Part shown: piece by piece, positions 1 to 8,926 of the stretch | Numbering within the stretch: position 1 is the first letter of the stretch | Layout: each line of letters starts with the position of its first letter | From: Phycisphaerales bacterium | GTDB taxonomy: Bacteria > Planctomycetota > Phycisphaerae > UBA1845 | Assembly (NCBI GenBank): GCA_020852275.1 | Contig: JADZBE010000013.1 | Coordinates: 124,001 to 188,000, forward strand | Direction: 5' to 3' | Length of the DNA: 64,000 nucleotides | Program-made: the position numbers and the translations under genes | Notes under the pieces: model-generated | What the model was told of the DNA's origin: nothing | Seen by the model: only the letters and a program-made list of their open reading frames with translations | Databases searched by the model: none

Positions 1-713
1 TGTTCGATGCGATCCTCGACCGACTCGACGTGCCCGAACATCATGGTGATGCTGGTGCGCATGCCCAGCAGGTGCGCCTCGCGCATGACGGCAAGGTACT
101 GCTGCGTGTTTGTCTTGCCCTGCGCGATGCGCTCGCGCACCCGGTCCACAAGGATTTCGCCGCCGCCGCCGGGGATGGTGTCCAGTCCCGCCTCGCGCAG
201 CTCAAGCAGCACGTCGCGCACGGGCAGGTTGAAGATCTCGTGAAACGCCCATATCTCCGGCGGACTGAACGCGTGGACGTGGATGCGCGGGAAGTTCTTC
301 TTGATGAACCGCAGCAGCTCCAGATACCACGAAAACGGCAGGATCTCAGCCGGCACCAGACCGCCTTGCATCAGCACCTGCGTCCCGCCGATCGCCTCCA
401 GCTCTACGATCTTCCGCGCGACTTCGTCCAGCGAGAGCACGTAGCCTTCGGGCAGGTCGGTGCGTCCGGTTTTCATGCCCGGCGGATCGGCCTTGAAGTT
501 GCAGAAGATGCAGCGCGCCGTGCACCAGTTGGCGTAGTTGATGTTGCGATCGACGACGTAGGTGCGGAACGGCTCGGGGTGGAGGCGCTGCGTGACGGCG
601 TGCGCGCGGCGCCCCAGCTCGTGGATCGGGCAGTCGAAGTACAGGTCGCGCGCCTCCGCGTCGCGGATGCGCGCTCCGGTTGCGTTCGGCGGCGGAAGGG
701 CGACGGCGGTCAT
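1..713 (-). CDS. mqnC: Cyclic dehypoxanthinyl futalosine synthase MqnC (3' end outside window)
   Basis: This radical SAM enzyme cyclises dehypoxanthine futalosine in the futalosine route to menaquinone. The 237 visible residues hold an N-R-N-I-N-Y segment followed by the cluster motif C-x3-C-x2-C (CTARCIFC). After these come the MqnC-typical blocks GGTQVLMQGG, HAFSPPEIW, DTIPGGGGEILVDRVRERI and TMMFGHVES. About 130 C-terminal residues are expected beyond base 1. The start ATG at 713 overlaps the TGA of mqnA by four bases (ATGA), so translation is probably coupled. MqnE belongs to the same superfamily, but the GGTQ and IPGGGGEILVD blocks point to MqnC. Confidence 0.93.
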   Translation of the reverse strand, partial: MTAVALPPPNATGARIRDAEARDLYFDCPIHELGRRAHAVTQRLHPEPFRTYVVDRNINYANWCTARCIFCNFKADPPGMKTGRTDLPEGYVLSLDEVARKIVELEAIGGTQVLMQGGLVPAEILPFSWYLELLRFIKKNFPRIHVHAFSPPEIWAFHEIFNLPVRDVLLELREAGLDTIPGGGGEILVDRVRERIAQGKTNTQQYLAVMREAHLLGMRTSITMMFGHVESVEDRIE

Positions 714-1498
714 GCGAAGACAAGCTCCCGCTGCGGCTCGATGAGCCGGTGTTTCTTGGCCAGCTCCAGGAATCTCGCCATGCCTTCACGCGCCCGCGGC
801 GTCAGCGTGAAGCGGAGGCGCTGCGTGAGGTATCGCTTCGCCACCGCCACCGGCCAGCCCATGTGCGGGCCGACCTGCTCGGCGATCTCCGCGGCGCGGC
901 GCACGCCCTCGTCGCGCGCGGCGCTCAAGATCGCCGACAGCGGCGCGGCGTCAAAATCGCCGGGCGCCGCCCACACGGCGAACACGAACGGCAACCCGGT
1001 CAGCGTCTTCCATGCGGCGCCCAGGTCCGTCTCCGTGTCGAACACCGAGGGGCGTTGTGTCACGACCTTGTCACCGATGAGCAGCACGGCATGACTTTCC
1101 TGCGCGCCCGTCCCTTCCCACGGGGCAAGCTCCAGGTCCACGCCGTACATCTCGCGCCACAGCAGCCGCGCCAGCGCGACCGACGTGTGCGAATCGCCGT
1201 CCACGTGCAGGCGCGTGACGCGCTGCGGCGGGACGTTGGAGAACACGCGGACGGTCAGCGTCTCGCCGTCGCAGCCGATGCAGGCGTCGGAGAGGATGCG
1301 CCAGCTCCGCTGATACGTGAGCAAGTCAATGATCGGCACCAGCGCGGCGTCCACCTCGCCGCGCTCCAGCAGCCCCGCCAGCCGAGACGGAACATCCAGC
1401 CGCAGCTCCACGCGCGGGTCCGCCTCCAGCCCGCAGATCAGCGGGCGCGAGTTCAGAAACGACACTACGCCAAGCCGTTGTTTCCTGACTGCTGCCAT
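710..1498 (-). CDS. mqnA: Chorismate dehydratase MqnA
   Basis: MqnA converts chorismate to 3-enolpyruvylbenzoate, the first step of futalosine-dependent menaquinone synthesis. The 262-residue product has the family's opening GVVSFLNSRPL, the DSHTSVALARLL block, VLLIGDKV, and TGLPFVFAVWA in the second lobe of this periplasmic-binding-like fold. The reading frame stays open for nearly 190 codons upstream. The ATG at 1498 is preferred because homology begins there and the protein then has normal length. It is followed immediately by mqnC with a 4-base overlap. Their pairing supports menaquinone as the quinone feeding the oxidase at 16920-24384. Confidence 0.93.
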   Translation of the reverse strand: MAAVRKQRLGVVSFLNSRPLICGLEADPRVELRLDVPSRLAGLLERGEVDAALVPIIDLLTYQRSWRILSDACIGCDGETLTVRVFSNVPPQRVTRLHVDGDSHTSVALARLLWREMYGVDLELAPWEGTGAQESHAVLLIGDKVVTQRPSVFDTETDLGAAWKTLTGLPFVFAVWAAPGDFDAAPLSAILSAARDEGVRRAAEIAEQVGPHMGWPVAVAKRYLTQRLRFTLTPRAREGMARFLELAKKHRLIEPQRELVFA

Positions 1499-2054
1499 TC
1501 GGTTCTCTTCAGCGGGCACGCTCCAGGGAGAGTCTCGCCACCTCCCCCTTTCGAAACGGTCCAGAGAGGGTGATTCCCCGGCGATCATCACCCACTTCGT
1601 AACTACGTCACGGGAGCGGAGTGGAGGATTGCACAACCCCGCTTCGACGATACGACCCAGTGCCGCCGCGTCGCAAGCCCACGTTCTTTTTTGAAAACAC
1701 GCGAGGCAGCCGGCGGCTCGCCGACGCATCCTGAATCCAGTACTTCTGCGACGTTCCCCGTTGCGCCCTTGGGCTTCGCCCCATATTGACCGGGCTGTCC
1801 CGATTCGCGGGCCACTGTACTCGAAATCGCAGCCAAGGGCCAAAAACCTGGCATCGCCGGCCAACGCGACGACCTCGCCGTGGAAACCGAAGACCTTCAC
1901 TCCTGACACCCACGCAGCCGGATCCCCATGTCCGCAGCGCCATCCTGCTGCTCGAAGCGAGCCTCCGTCCCCAGGATTTCCCGCTGCCCAACCGCAGAAT
2001 CTGCCGATATGCTTCCGGGCACAACAAGAAGCGCGTTTACCCGGGACCGCATTC
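1499..2054. other. Intergenic stretch between divergent mqnA and the 2055 gene
   Basis: I recognise no gene in these 556 bases. The open frames crossing it have no ribosome site or family resemblance. It should carry the promoters of the mqnA-mqnC unit and of the gene at 2055. No convincing -35/-10 pair was seen. Confidence 0.5.
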
Positions 2055-2678
2055 ATGGACATCTATCTCGACGACGTGCGCGTGGAGCAGCAGCTCGACC
2101 CTTCTGCATCGCTGGAGGAGGCCTTGCGGGAGTTTCAGGCGGAGCATGTTCCGCGGGATCGCATTCTCGTCTCGCTCAAGTGCGACGGCGTGCTGCTGAC
2201 GGACGACGAGCTGCGCGAAGCGCTGCAGCGCCCCGTCGGTTCGTGCCGCTGCATCGAAATCCTGACATCCACCTGCGGCGAGCTGACCTCGACCGCGCTG
2301 GGCGACGCGCGTCGCGCGCTGACTGAGATCGACGGGCGCCGCACGGCACTCGCCGAGATGTTCTCGACGGGAAGGACGACGGACGCCATGCAGGGTCTTG
2401 GCGAGATGCTCGGCGTCTGGCAGCAGGTGCATGAAGTCGTCGTCAAGTCGCTTGCGATGCTGGATCTGGATCCCGCGGACATCGTCATCGGCGATCAGTC
2501 GATGAGCGCCGCGCTTGAGACTCCGCGTCAGCATCTCGTCCAGGTGCGCGACGCGCTGCAGACGCAGGATTACGTGCAGCTTGCCGACGTCCTCGAGTAC
2601 GAGTTCGGACAGGCCGTGCAGTCGTGGGACAGCCTGATCGAAGTGCTCCAGCAGCAGGCCTCCTCGTCCGCGATCTGA
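2055..2678 (+). CDS. Hypothetical protein, 207 aa
   Basis: I do not recognise a family. The protein begins MDIYLDDVRVEQ and has no signal peptide or membrane segment. It is acidic and largely helical. The first 80 residues look like a small mixed fold (repeated hydrophobic strands, then LTDDELREALQRP). The remainder is helical with QQVHEVVVKSLAML and QVRDALQTQDYVQLADVLEYEF. The start at 2055 is chosen because the upstream part of the frame reads like noncoding DNA. It stands alone on the + strand between minus-strand genes. Confidence 0.7.
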   Translation: MDIYLDDVRVEQQLDPSASLEEALREFQAEHVPRDRILVSLKCDGVLLTDDELREALQRPVGSCRCIEILTSTCGELTSTALGDARRALTEIDGRRTALAEMFSTGRTTDAMQGLGEMLGVWQQVHEVVVKSLAMLDLDPADIVIGDQSMSAALETPRQHLVQVRDALQTQDYVQLADVLEYEFGQAVQSWDSLIEVLQQQASSSAI

Positions 2679-2724
2679 CGACGCATGGGGGGGCGCCAGC
2701 CGCCATTCCACGCGCGGCGACATC

Positions 2725-3417
2725 CTACCGGTCAGCCGCTGCCTGCAGCGCCACCTCGACTCGGCTCACGCTAAGCGAGCCTGCGGCATCGGTCGTGGTG
2801 GTGGGTGAACCCAGCTCGACGCGGCCCGCGACCAGAATCTGATAGGAGAGGGTCGGCTCCAGCGTGAACTCGAAAGTCCGCTCGAAACGCCCGGCGCCTC
2901 GCGGAGCGGCTTGCCCCAGCTCGACTTCGGTCAGCGTCTGGCGCTTCACCACCCGACGCTGAGAATCAAGGATCACTATCTTGAGCGCCAGCTTTCCGGC
3001 AGGCGAGGGGTCGGCCATGGAGTTTGCGCTCAACTCATACGCGCTGTCGAGCTTGACCGCGGCCACGACGGAACTGGATGAGGAAGTCGCCGCGGCGGGG
3101 ATGATCTGCCCCAACTCGAACTCCGCCGAACCTTCGCCCGTCTCGTGCAGAGTCACCTCCGCCCGCGCGGAACCGGTGCGGTCCACGATCGCTGTCGCCG
3201 ACGCGCCGCCTTCCTCTGACGATTTGGCGTGGAAGAGATTGAACCCGCCTGAACCGGGAAAACTTGCAGGCAGGAGAAATTCCGTGGGAGAAGAAGCCTC
3301 GCTGGACTGCCGCGGAGGCGCAAGAAGCTCTTCCCCGAAACGACTCGAACTGCAAGCGCCCGAACAGACCAACACCAGCGCGCTCGTCCCAAGTCGCCCG
3401 CTCAGCGAAGTCCTCAT
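2725..3417 (-). CDS. Putative exported lipoprotein, 230 aa
   Basis: The N terminus is basic, then hydrophobic (LGTSALVLVCSGAC), and the Cys at about 22 could be a lipid-attachment site, although S-G-A-C is a weak lipobox. The rest is rich in Ser, Thr, Ala and Glu with alternating hydrophobic residues such as FEFTLEPTLSYQILVAGRVELG, which suggests a beta-sandwich domain. No known family was identified. It lies 63 bases downstream of an OmpA-like lipoprotein gene on the same strand and may share its transcript. Confidence 0.65.
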   Translation of the reverse strand: MRTSLSGRLGTSALVLVCSGACSSSRFGEELLAPPRQSSEASSPTEFLLPASFPGSGGFNLFHAKSSEEGGASATAIVDRTGSARAEVTLHETGEGSAEFELGQIIPAAATSSSSSVVAAVKLDSAYELSANSMADPSPAGKLALKIVILDSQRRVVKRQTLTEVELGQAAPRGAGRFERTFEFTLEPTLSYQILVAGRVELGSPTTTTDAAGSLSVSRVEVALQAAADR

Positions 3418-3480
3418 GCGCTATTCGCTCCAGAAACCCATCGTGCCGTGCAATCGCAACCCCGGAGAACGCTCGCGGGC

Positions 3481-4149
3481 TTACTTCCCCAGCGCCACAT
3501 CCATGGCGAAAATTTCCACGCGGCGGTTGGCCTGCCGGTTCGCGGCGTTGGTGTTGGAGACCTTGTTGCGGTGCTCGCCGCAGCCGCCGGCCACCATGCG
3601 CCCCGGATCGACCGACTTGCCGGCGAGGTAGCGAACGACCGCCAGCGAACGCTGGCAGCTCAATTCGTAGTTGTCCTTCCACCCGCTCTTCTGGATGGGT
3701 TGATCGTCCGTGTGCCCGACGACGAGAATGTCCTTCCCGCCGTAAGTTCCGTTCAGCGTCGTGGCGATCTTGTCCAGCGTCCGCTTGGCCTCGTCGCGGA
3801 GAATGGCCTTGCCGGATTGGAATAGAACGGTCTCGTCGATGGCGATCATCACGCCGCCCTTGACGGGCTGCCAACCCGGCTCGACGACCTTCGGCTCCTG
3901 CTCCGGCGCGGCGGCGAGGCGCCCTTGAAGTTCCTCATTGGCGCGGCGCAGCGCGGCAAGTTCCTGATCGCGCTGCGAGAGCGCGCCCTCGGCCTCCTGA
4001 CGTCGGCGCTGAGCATCGGCAAGCTGCGACTGCAGACTGCCGCGCTCCTGCTCGAGCGTCTGAATCTGCGCGTTCGGATCCGGCCCGCAACCGGTCAGCA
4101 GGGGCACGGCGATGAATGCAACCACGACGGCATGTTGGATGAAACGCAT
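3481..4149 (-). CDS. OmpA/MotB-domain (Pal-like) lipoprotein
   Basis: The product is 222 residues. A signal peptide ends at the lipobox L-T-G-C (Cys about 22), followed by a coiled-coil of roughly 60 residues (QIQTLEQERGSLQSQL onward) and a C-terminal OmpA-like peptidoglycan-binding domain. That domain shows FQSGKAILRDEAKRTLDKIA, the GHTDD motif, SCQRSLAVVRYL and a final ANRRVEIF block. Such proteins tether the outer membrane to peptidoglycan. The ATG at 4149 is chosen because it begins the signal peptide and sits behind a clear GGAG ribosome site. A 50-residue upstream extension in frame is rejected. Confidence 0.88.
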   Translation of the reverse strand: MRFIQHAVVVAFIAVPLLTGCGPDPNAQIQTLEQERGSLQSQLADAQRRRQEAEGALSQRDQELAALRRANEELQGRLAAAPEQEPKVVEPGWQPVKGGVMIAIDETVLFQSGKAILRDEAKRTLDKIATTLNGTYGGKDILVVGHTDDQPIQKSGWKDNYELSCQRSLAVVRYLAGKSVDPGRMVAGGCGEHRNKVSNTNAANRQANRRVEIFAMDVALGK

Positions 4150-4357
4150 GATTGATCTCCACGAAACGCAGGCCGGAACTCGATGCCACGAGCCGGCGCG
4201 ACGCGCCACGGCGGCGGCTGCACCGGCGGTTGGAGGATACGGATGCAGGCGGCGCATCGCAAGCGTTTTTTCGGGATTTCCGTGGCATGCGTGGAACACG
4301 GCGACCCAGCAGAAACGTCGGACGATTGATCCAAGCCGAAGCGGCGCCTCCCGGGCG

Positions 4358-5923
4358 TCAGGGGTTCTCTCCGCGATTCGCGGGCCACTGAATCGTCGGC
4401 TCAGGCTCGACTTCCGTTCGTTCCAACAGAAAACTCACAGCGCCCGTCACATTGCCGATGAGCCGCGAGCTGACGATCGGCTGATAGAAGAGAACGACTA
4501 TCAGGAACGCCAGCGACAGCCACGGTCCCAGCGGCACTGCCCGCGTTCGCTTGAACGGCAGCGCCGCCAGCCAGCCGATCATTGCCAGGAAGCACGCCAG
4601 GAAGAAGCCCAACACGACCACCGGCCAGCCCGCCACGCATCCCGCCGCGGCCATGATGTGGATGTCGCCCGTCCCGAAGGCCTCCTTGCCGAACAGCAGG
4701 GTAAACAGAATGCGTACCAGCCAGCCCACGGCGCCACCCACGACGAACCCGCACGCCGCCGTCGCCAGCCCCCTCAGCGGCTGCCAGGAGCCGCCGGAAG
4801 CACCGACCTCCGTCGCGCCGACCCAGTGCAGTCGAGCCTCCGCGGCGCCGCTCAAGCCGGGATGTTCGACAACGAGCCACCCCAGCAGCAAGGCGAAGGC
4901 GACGGCCGGCAAAAAAAAGGCGAGTTCCTGCAAGGCCACTACCCTGGCGCTTGCGCTCTCTTCCACGATTTCTTCGTACACCTGCTCGTCCGACGGTCTG
5001 GAGATCTGCCCCAGGGCGAGGACGAGGGCAAATAGACCCAGCGCCGCAAGTCCAAAGCGATACGCGCCCGCAGCGGGTAAAACCTCCGCCTTGTCCAGGC
5101 ACGCCAGCACCCAGACGGCTGCGACGAGCAGAACCATCACGGCGATGGGCCGGCGGCTCGAAGGCTCGCGCCCTTCGTATGGGCTGGACATCGGGGGGGG
5201 GGCACTCGATGCCTCCTGCGGGTTAGAGCTCCTCGAAGCGTTCGCATCAGCCGCACCGCGCTCTGCGGCAGTTCGGGTGTCAAGCTCATCCTCGACATTC
5301 CAGGGCGACAGGCTCAGAAGCAGCCACGCCGCCGCGACGCCCGCAAGCGCCGCCAGGCTCGCCACGGCCATGACGGGACCGGGTCGAGGCCACGTGTCGA
5401 GGCTGGCCTTCGGGGTCCAGGCGATGTGCATGAGGAACCCGACGATGGCTGCGAGGTTGGTGAAGCGGATATCCACCCAGTAATGCTCCAGGTCGATCGC
5501 CGACATGACGAACAAGCCGAAGAAGAGCACGAGATGCGCCAGCAGCATCGGCCAGTCGGACGCGAGGCGCTCCGTGCCCCCGAGCACGGAGAGCTTAGAG
5601 CCGGCGCGATCCGGCGCGAGGAGGAATGCGTCCGCCAGCGCGACGAATACGATGGCCATCGCCAGCTCGACGACGGGATAGCGCACGGAGATGGGCAGCT
5701 TGCAGTTGCGGCACTTGCCGCCCAGCAGCAGGAAGCTGAGCACGGGGATGTTCTCATGCCAGCGGATGCGCGTTTCGCAGTGGGGGCAGGCGGACCACTT
5801 GGGCTCGCGCGGGGAGCGATCGAGCGGGAGGCGGTGAATCAGCACATTGGCGAAGCTGCCGAGACAAAGCCCCAGCGCCGTGAAGAAGAACAGCCACCAG
5901 AGCGTGGGCAAAATCAGAAGCAA
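4358..5923 (-). CDS. pilD: Prepilin peptidase (A24 family), enlarged
   Basis: This membrane aspartyl peptidase cleaves and N-methylates type IV pilin or pseudopilin precursors. The cytoplasmic zinc site CPHC...CRNC is at residues 46-74, followed by RYPVVE. The first catalytic Asp lies in SAIDLEHYWVD (D144) and the second in FGTGDIH (D420). The protein has 521 residues against roughly 250-290 for the family. The extra length is a poorly conserved Ser/Pro-rich linker plus additional hydrophobic helices between the two aspartates. Part of that linker is encoded across a 10-base G tract. A secretion ATPase gene lies 1.4 kb away, with ispH between. Confidence 0.87.
   Translation of the reverse strand: MLLILPTLWWLFFFTALGLCLGSFANVLIHRLPLDRSPREPKWSACPHCETRIRWHENIPVLSFLLLGGKCRNCKLPISVRYPVVELAMAIVFVALADAFLLAPDRAGSKLSVLGGTERLASDWPMLLAHLVLFFGLFVMSAIDLEHYWVDIRFTNLAAIVGFLMHIAWTPKASLDTWPRPGPVMAVASLAALAGVAAAWLLLSLSPWNVEDELDTRTAAERGAADANASRSSNPQEASSAPPPMSSPYEGREPSSRRPIAVMVLLVAAVWVLACLDKAEVLPAAGAYRFGLAALGLFALVLALGQISRPSDEQVYEEIVEESASARVVALQELAFFLPAVAFALLLGWLVVEHPGLSGAAEARLHWVGATEVGASGGSWQPLRGLATAACGFVVGGAVGWLVRILFTLLFGKEAFGTGDIHIMAAAGCVAGWPVVVLGFFLACFLAMIGWLAALPFKRTRAVPLGPWLSLAFLIVVLFYQPIVSSRLIGNVTGAVSFLLERTEVEPEPTIQWPANRGENP
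5193..5202. repeat. Homopolymeric G10 tract inside the prepilin peptidase gene
   Basis: Ten consecutive G on the + strand (C on the coding strand) encode the Pro run in the linker of the prepilin peptidase. Tracts of this length are prone to replication slippage. A change not divisible by three would remove the second catalytic Asp. Confidence 0.9.
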
Positions 5924-6021
5924 TGTTCAGGCGTCCTTGCAGAGTTCCACGGCAGCGCCGCAAGCAGCGGATTCGGACGGCGTCCGCGGGTCCACCGCCT
6001 CCGCCGGCGCGGCGTGCGGCT

Positions 6022-6864
6022 TCACAACGACCGCAGTTTTTCCACGAAATCGGAAATCACCCATTCCGGCGTCGAAGCGCCCGCCGTAACCCCGGCGACG
6101 CGCCGGCCCGAAATCATCTCCGGCTTGAACTGGTCCCAGGTTTCCAGGTGGTACGTCTGCCGCCCTTTTTCCTGACAGAGCTTGACCATCTCCCGAGTAT
6201 TGGCGGACTTCAGCCCGCCGAGGACGAACATCACGTCCACCTCATCGCACAGCGCCAGCGCGGATTCCTGGCGGCGCGTCACCTCCAGACACAGCGTGTT
6301 GATGATCTTCACTTCCTTGTACGGGCGCAGCAGGATCTTGGCGATCATCTGCGCCACGTGCTCCGTCGAGTGCGTCGTCTGCGCCACCAGCCCCAGCCGC
6401 TCGCGGTACGGCAGCGACGCCTCCAGGTCGGACCCTTCGTCGATCACCGTGACCTGCGGCGCGTAGCCGATGACGCCCTTCACCTCCGGGTGGTTCGGGT
6501 CGCCGATCATGACGACGTGGTAGCCTTCTTCGTGCAGCGACTGAACGGCCTCCTGCGCCCTCTTCACCAGTACGCAGGTGGCGTCGATGATGTTCAGCCC
6601 GCGCCCGCGCGCCTGGTCGTACGTTTCCGGGCGGACGCCGTGGGAGCGGATCAGCACCGACTTGCCCGGCTCGATGGCGTCGAGCACGCCGGTCTGGTTC
6701 AGCCCCTCGCGCTCCAGCTTGGCCACCACCTGCGGATTGTGGATGACCGGTCCCAGCGCGATGACGTTGCCAGCGCCGTGCGTGCGCACGGCGTCCTCGG
6801 CGATCTCGACGGCGTCTTCCACGCCGAAGCAGAAGCCGCGCGATGTGGCGATTCGAACTTCCAT
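6022..6864 (-). CDS. ispH: 4-hydroxy-3-methylbut-2-enyl diphosphate reductase IspH
   Basis: IspH carries out the last step of the MEP isoprenoid pathway, reducing HMBPP to IPP and DMAPP with an iron-sulfur cluster. The 280-residue product keeps the three cluster cysteines, in GFCFG (C12), DATCVLV (C97) and TLCLEVTRRQ (C192). It also keeps the substrate-site HPE (H125-E127), the AQTTHS loop and a GG-x2-S-A-N-T block. It starts with MEVRIATSRGFCFG, typical for the family, so the start is secure. It supplies prenyl precursors also needed for menaquinone. Confidence 0.95.
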   Translation of the reverse strand: MEVRIATSRGFCFGVEDAVEIAEDAVRTHGAGNVIALGPVIHNPQVVAKLEREGLNQTGVLDAIEPGKSVLIRSHGVRPETYDQARGRGLNIIDATCVLVKRAQEAVQSLHEEGYHVVMIGDPNHPEVKGVIGYAPQVTVIDEGSDLEASLPYRERLGLVAQTTHSTEHVAQMIAKILLRPYKEVKIINTLCLEVTRRQESALALCDEVDVMFVLGGLKSANTREMVKLCQEKGRQTYHLETWDQFKPEMISGRRVAGVTAGASTPEWVISDFVEKLRSL

Positions 6865-7009
6865 GATGCTCGGGATTCCCGCCTTCGTATATCGGCCCGC
6901 CCGGTGGCATGGGCCAAGGGATCATAGCCCATCGGCAGCGCAAAGGTAGGCGCGATCGTCAGCAAGACAGGCCACAAGACCTCCGCCCCCGCCTTAGCAG
7001 GATCTCGCC

Positions 7010-7171
7010 GGGTTGCCTTCACCCGCGCAAGCGATCGGGTGGCACGGGTCCGCAGCGGCGCTCGGGTGGCACGAGTCCGCACAAGCGTTCGGGTGGCACG
7101 GGTCCGCGCAAGCGATCGGGTGGCACGGGTCCGCGCAAGCGATCGGGTGGCACGGGTCCGCAGCAGCGGAC
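7010..7171. repeat. 27-bp tandem repeat, six units
   Basis: Units begin at 7010 (diverged), 7037, 7064, 7091, 7118 and 7145. Each opens with GGGTGGCAC and continues GGGTCCGC followed by a purine-rich 3' part. Twenty-seven is a multiple of three, so several frames stay open, but no start, ribosome site or recognisable product supports translation. The array sits between the start of ispH and the secretion ATPase gene. Confidence 0.9.
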
Positions 7172-7325
7172 CCGTGGGCCGTGGCCATGAGCGCCCGCGC
7201 GCCCGAATCACGTGGCGCGGTCTGGAGTACTTTCCACACCGCCGGCCACGCCAGGGCACGCCGCGGGGTCTAACATCACTTGAATCTGCCCGTCAGTGTT
7301 GGGGCGGACTGCGACGAGGACCCCC

Positions 7326-8561
7326 ATGAGCGGAGCTGAGCGAAGCGTGCGCGAACAGCATGATGTGACAGATCTCGTGGCCGCGCTTCTGACGCGGGCC
7401 GTGGCAAGCCGTGCGACGGACGTCCATTTCGAGCCGACGGATGACCGGCTGTGGGTCCGCGTGCGCGTCGATGGCCTGCTGATCGACTTCGAGGAGGTGC
7501 CGCTCGCGCTGGCGCCGAACATCGTCGCGCGGCTCAAGGTGTTGTCGTCCCTGCTCACCTACCGCACGGACATCCCGCAGGAAGGCAGCCTCCAATGGCC
7601 CGTGCTGCATCCGGCCGGCGGCGAGAAGGCAGCAGGCGGCGAGAAGGGTGCAGGCGGCGACAAAGAGGCCCGCGGCGAGAAGGGGGCCGGCGGCGCTGCG
7701 CCTTCCGCGGACCACGTCTGGGATCTGCGCGTAGCGACGTTTCCCACGATCCGCGGCGAACGCGCCGTCGTGCGCATCTTTCGCGAGCGGACGTCGCCGC
7801 AATCTCTCGTCGAACTGGGATTTACAGAAGTGCAGGACCGGCTTATGCGATCGGCCGTGGAGCAGCCCGCCGGCCTGATCGTCGTCTGTGGTCCCGCCGG
7901 CAGCGGCAAGACCACGACGCTGTACGCCCTGATGCACGACCTGCGCGAGCGGTTCCCCCAGCGCAGCCTCATCACGCTGGAGGACCCCGTCGAGCAGCGC
8001 ATCGACCGCGTCACGCAGATTCAGATCAACCCGTACGGCGAGCTGAACTACGAGCGATGCCTGCGGTCGCTGCTGCGGCAGGATCCACAAGTCCTGCTCG
8101 TGGGCGAAATCCGCGACGGGCGCACGGCGGATATCGTGGTGCAGGCCGCGCTGACCGGGCACTTGATTCTCACGACGCTGCACGGCGAGGACCCGGCCAC
8201 GGCGATCGTGCGCTTTCTGGAGATGGGCATTCCGGCGTATCAACTGGCGAGCACGCTGTCGCTGGTGTGCGCGCAGCGGCTGGTGCGGACGGTGTGCAGG
8301 TCCTGCGCGCCGGCTGCGCGGCGCGGCTGTCGAGATTGCTTGGGCACCGGCTATCGAGGTCGCACGGCGCTGGCGCAGGTCTGCCCGATCCACGAGGAGC
8401 TGCGCAGTTTGATTTTGCACAGCCCGTCGGCGTCCGCGCTGCGCGCGGCGCTGCACGGCCTTGGACTGAGTATGACAGCGCTCGGCAAGGCTGCCGTTCA
8501 ACGCGGCACGACCACCGAGGACGAGCTGCGCCGCGTGCTTGGCGCGGAAGCCGCCGACTGA
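7326..8561 (+). CDS. GspE/PilB-type secretion or pilus ATPase
   Basis: This is a type II secretion or type IV pilus assembly ATPase of 411 residues. The N2 domain includes [10 protein letters not shown]. Walker [11 protein letters not shown] is near residue 189, the Asp box near LEDPVEQ, Walker B LLVGEIRD, and the His box [12 protein letters not shown] compact tetracysteine zinc motif (C-x2-C...C-x2-C) lies near 324-338. A Gly/Glu/Lys-rich insert (about residues 98-124) interrupts the strand region before DLRVATFPT. The N1 domain is short. The ATG at 7326 is chosen over an upstream in-frame codon because the leader there is unlike the family. It probably works with the prepilin peptidase at 4358. 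Confidence 0.9.
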   Translation: MSGAERSVREQHDVTDLVAALLTRAVASRATDVHFEPTDDRLWVRVRVDGLLIDFEEVPLALAPNIVARLKVLSSLLTYRTDIPQEGSLQWPVLHPAGGEKAAGGEKGAGGDKEARGEKGAGGAAPSADHVWDLRVATFPTIRGERAVVRIFRERTSPQSLVELGFTEVQDRLMRSAVEQPAGLIVVCGPAGSGKTTTLYALMHDLRERFPQRSLITLEDPVEQRIDRVTQIQINPYGELNYERCLRSLLRQDPQVLLVGEIRDGRTADIVVQAALTGHLILTTLHGEDPATAIVRFLEMGIPAYQLASTLSLVCAQRLVRTVCRSCAPAARRGCRDCLGTGYRGRTALAQVCPIHEELRSLILHSPSASALRAALHGLGLSMTALGKAAVQRGTTTEDELRRVLGAEAAD

Positions 8562-8926
8562 GACGGACGGGGTGTGGCGCTCGCGCTCCGCGTCGCTCCC
8601 TCGGCGAGAAGTTCATCCCGCCTCGTGCCTTGCCGGTTCGCAGCTTCGCGCCTGTCGAAAGCCGAGTCCATCCCGACCGCCGGCCCCGTCCTCTACTCAG
8701 CCTCAGCGATTCCGCCGGATCCGCCCGCGAGCAACCAACGCTCACCCGCTGTTCTGGACCCGCTGGGCCAGACTATCCCGGCTACTGCAAAGTTATCGGA
8801 CGAATCATCCAAGCTACAATTCCATGTGGCACAATACCTTATGTTCGGTTGCAAAAAACCGTCATGGATGCTATCAATATGATATTTTACGGATATAATA
8901 CCCGGCAGAAAGAGGGAGACCAAATC
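8562..8926. other. Intergenic stretch before the SPFH gene
   Basis: No gene is seen. The last 100 bases become markedly AT-rich compared with the surroundings and end in a TATAAT box and a strong ribosome site for the SPFH gene at 8927. Confidence 0.5.
8871..8899 (+). promoter_or_regulatory. Candidate promoter of the SPFH gene
   Basis: A perfect TATAAT lies at 8894-8899 in an AT-rich patch. The hexamer 17 bases upstream (CTATCA at 8871-8876) matches a -35 poorly. Initiation near 8906 would give a leader of about 20 bases containing GAGGGAG, 9 bases before the ATG at 8927. Confidence 0.45.

Noticed and set aside
1761..2054. N-terminal extension of the 2055 gene
   Set aside because: The derived residues are Pro/Arg/Ser-rich and unlike the following protein, and the ATG at 2055 gives a compact product.
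7010..7171. CRISPR array
   Set aside because: Units are contiguous with no unique spacers and no cas genes are near.
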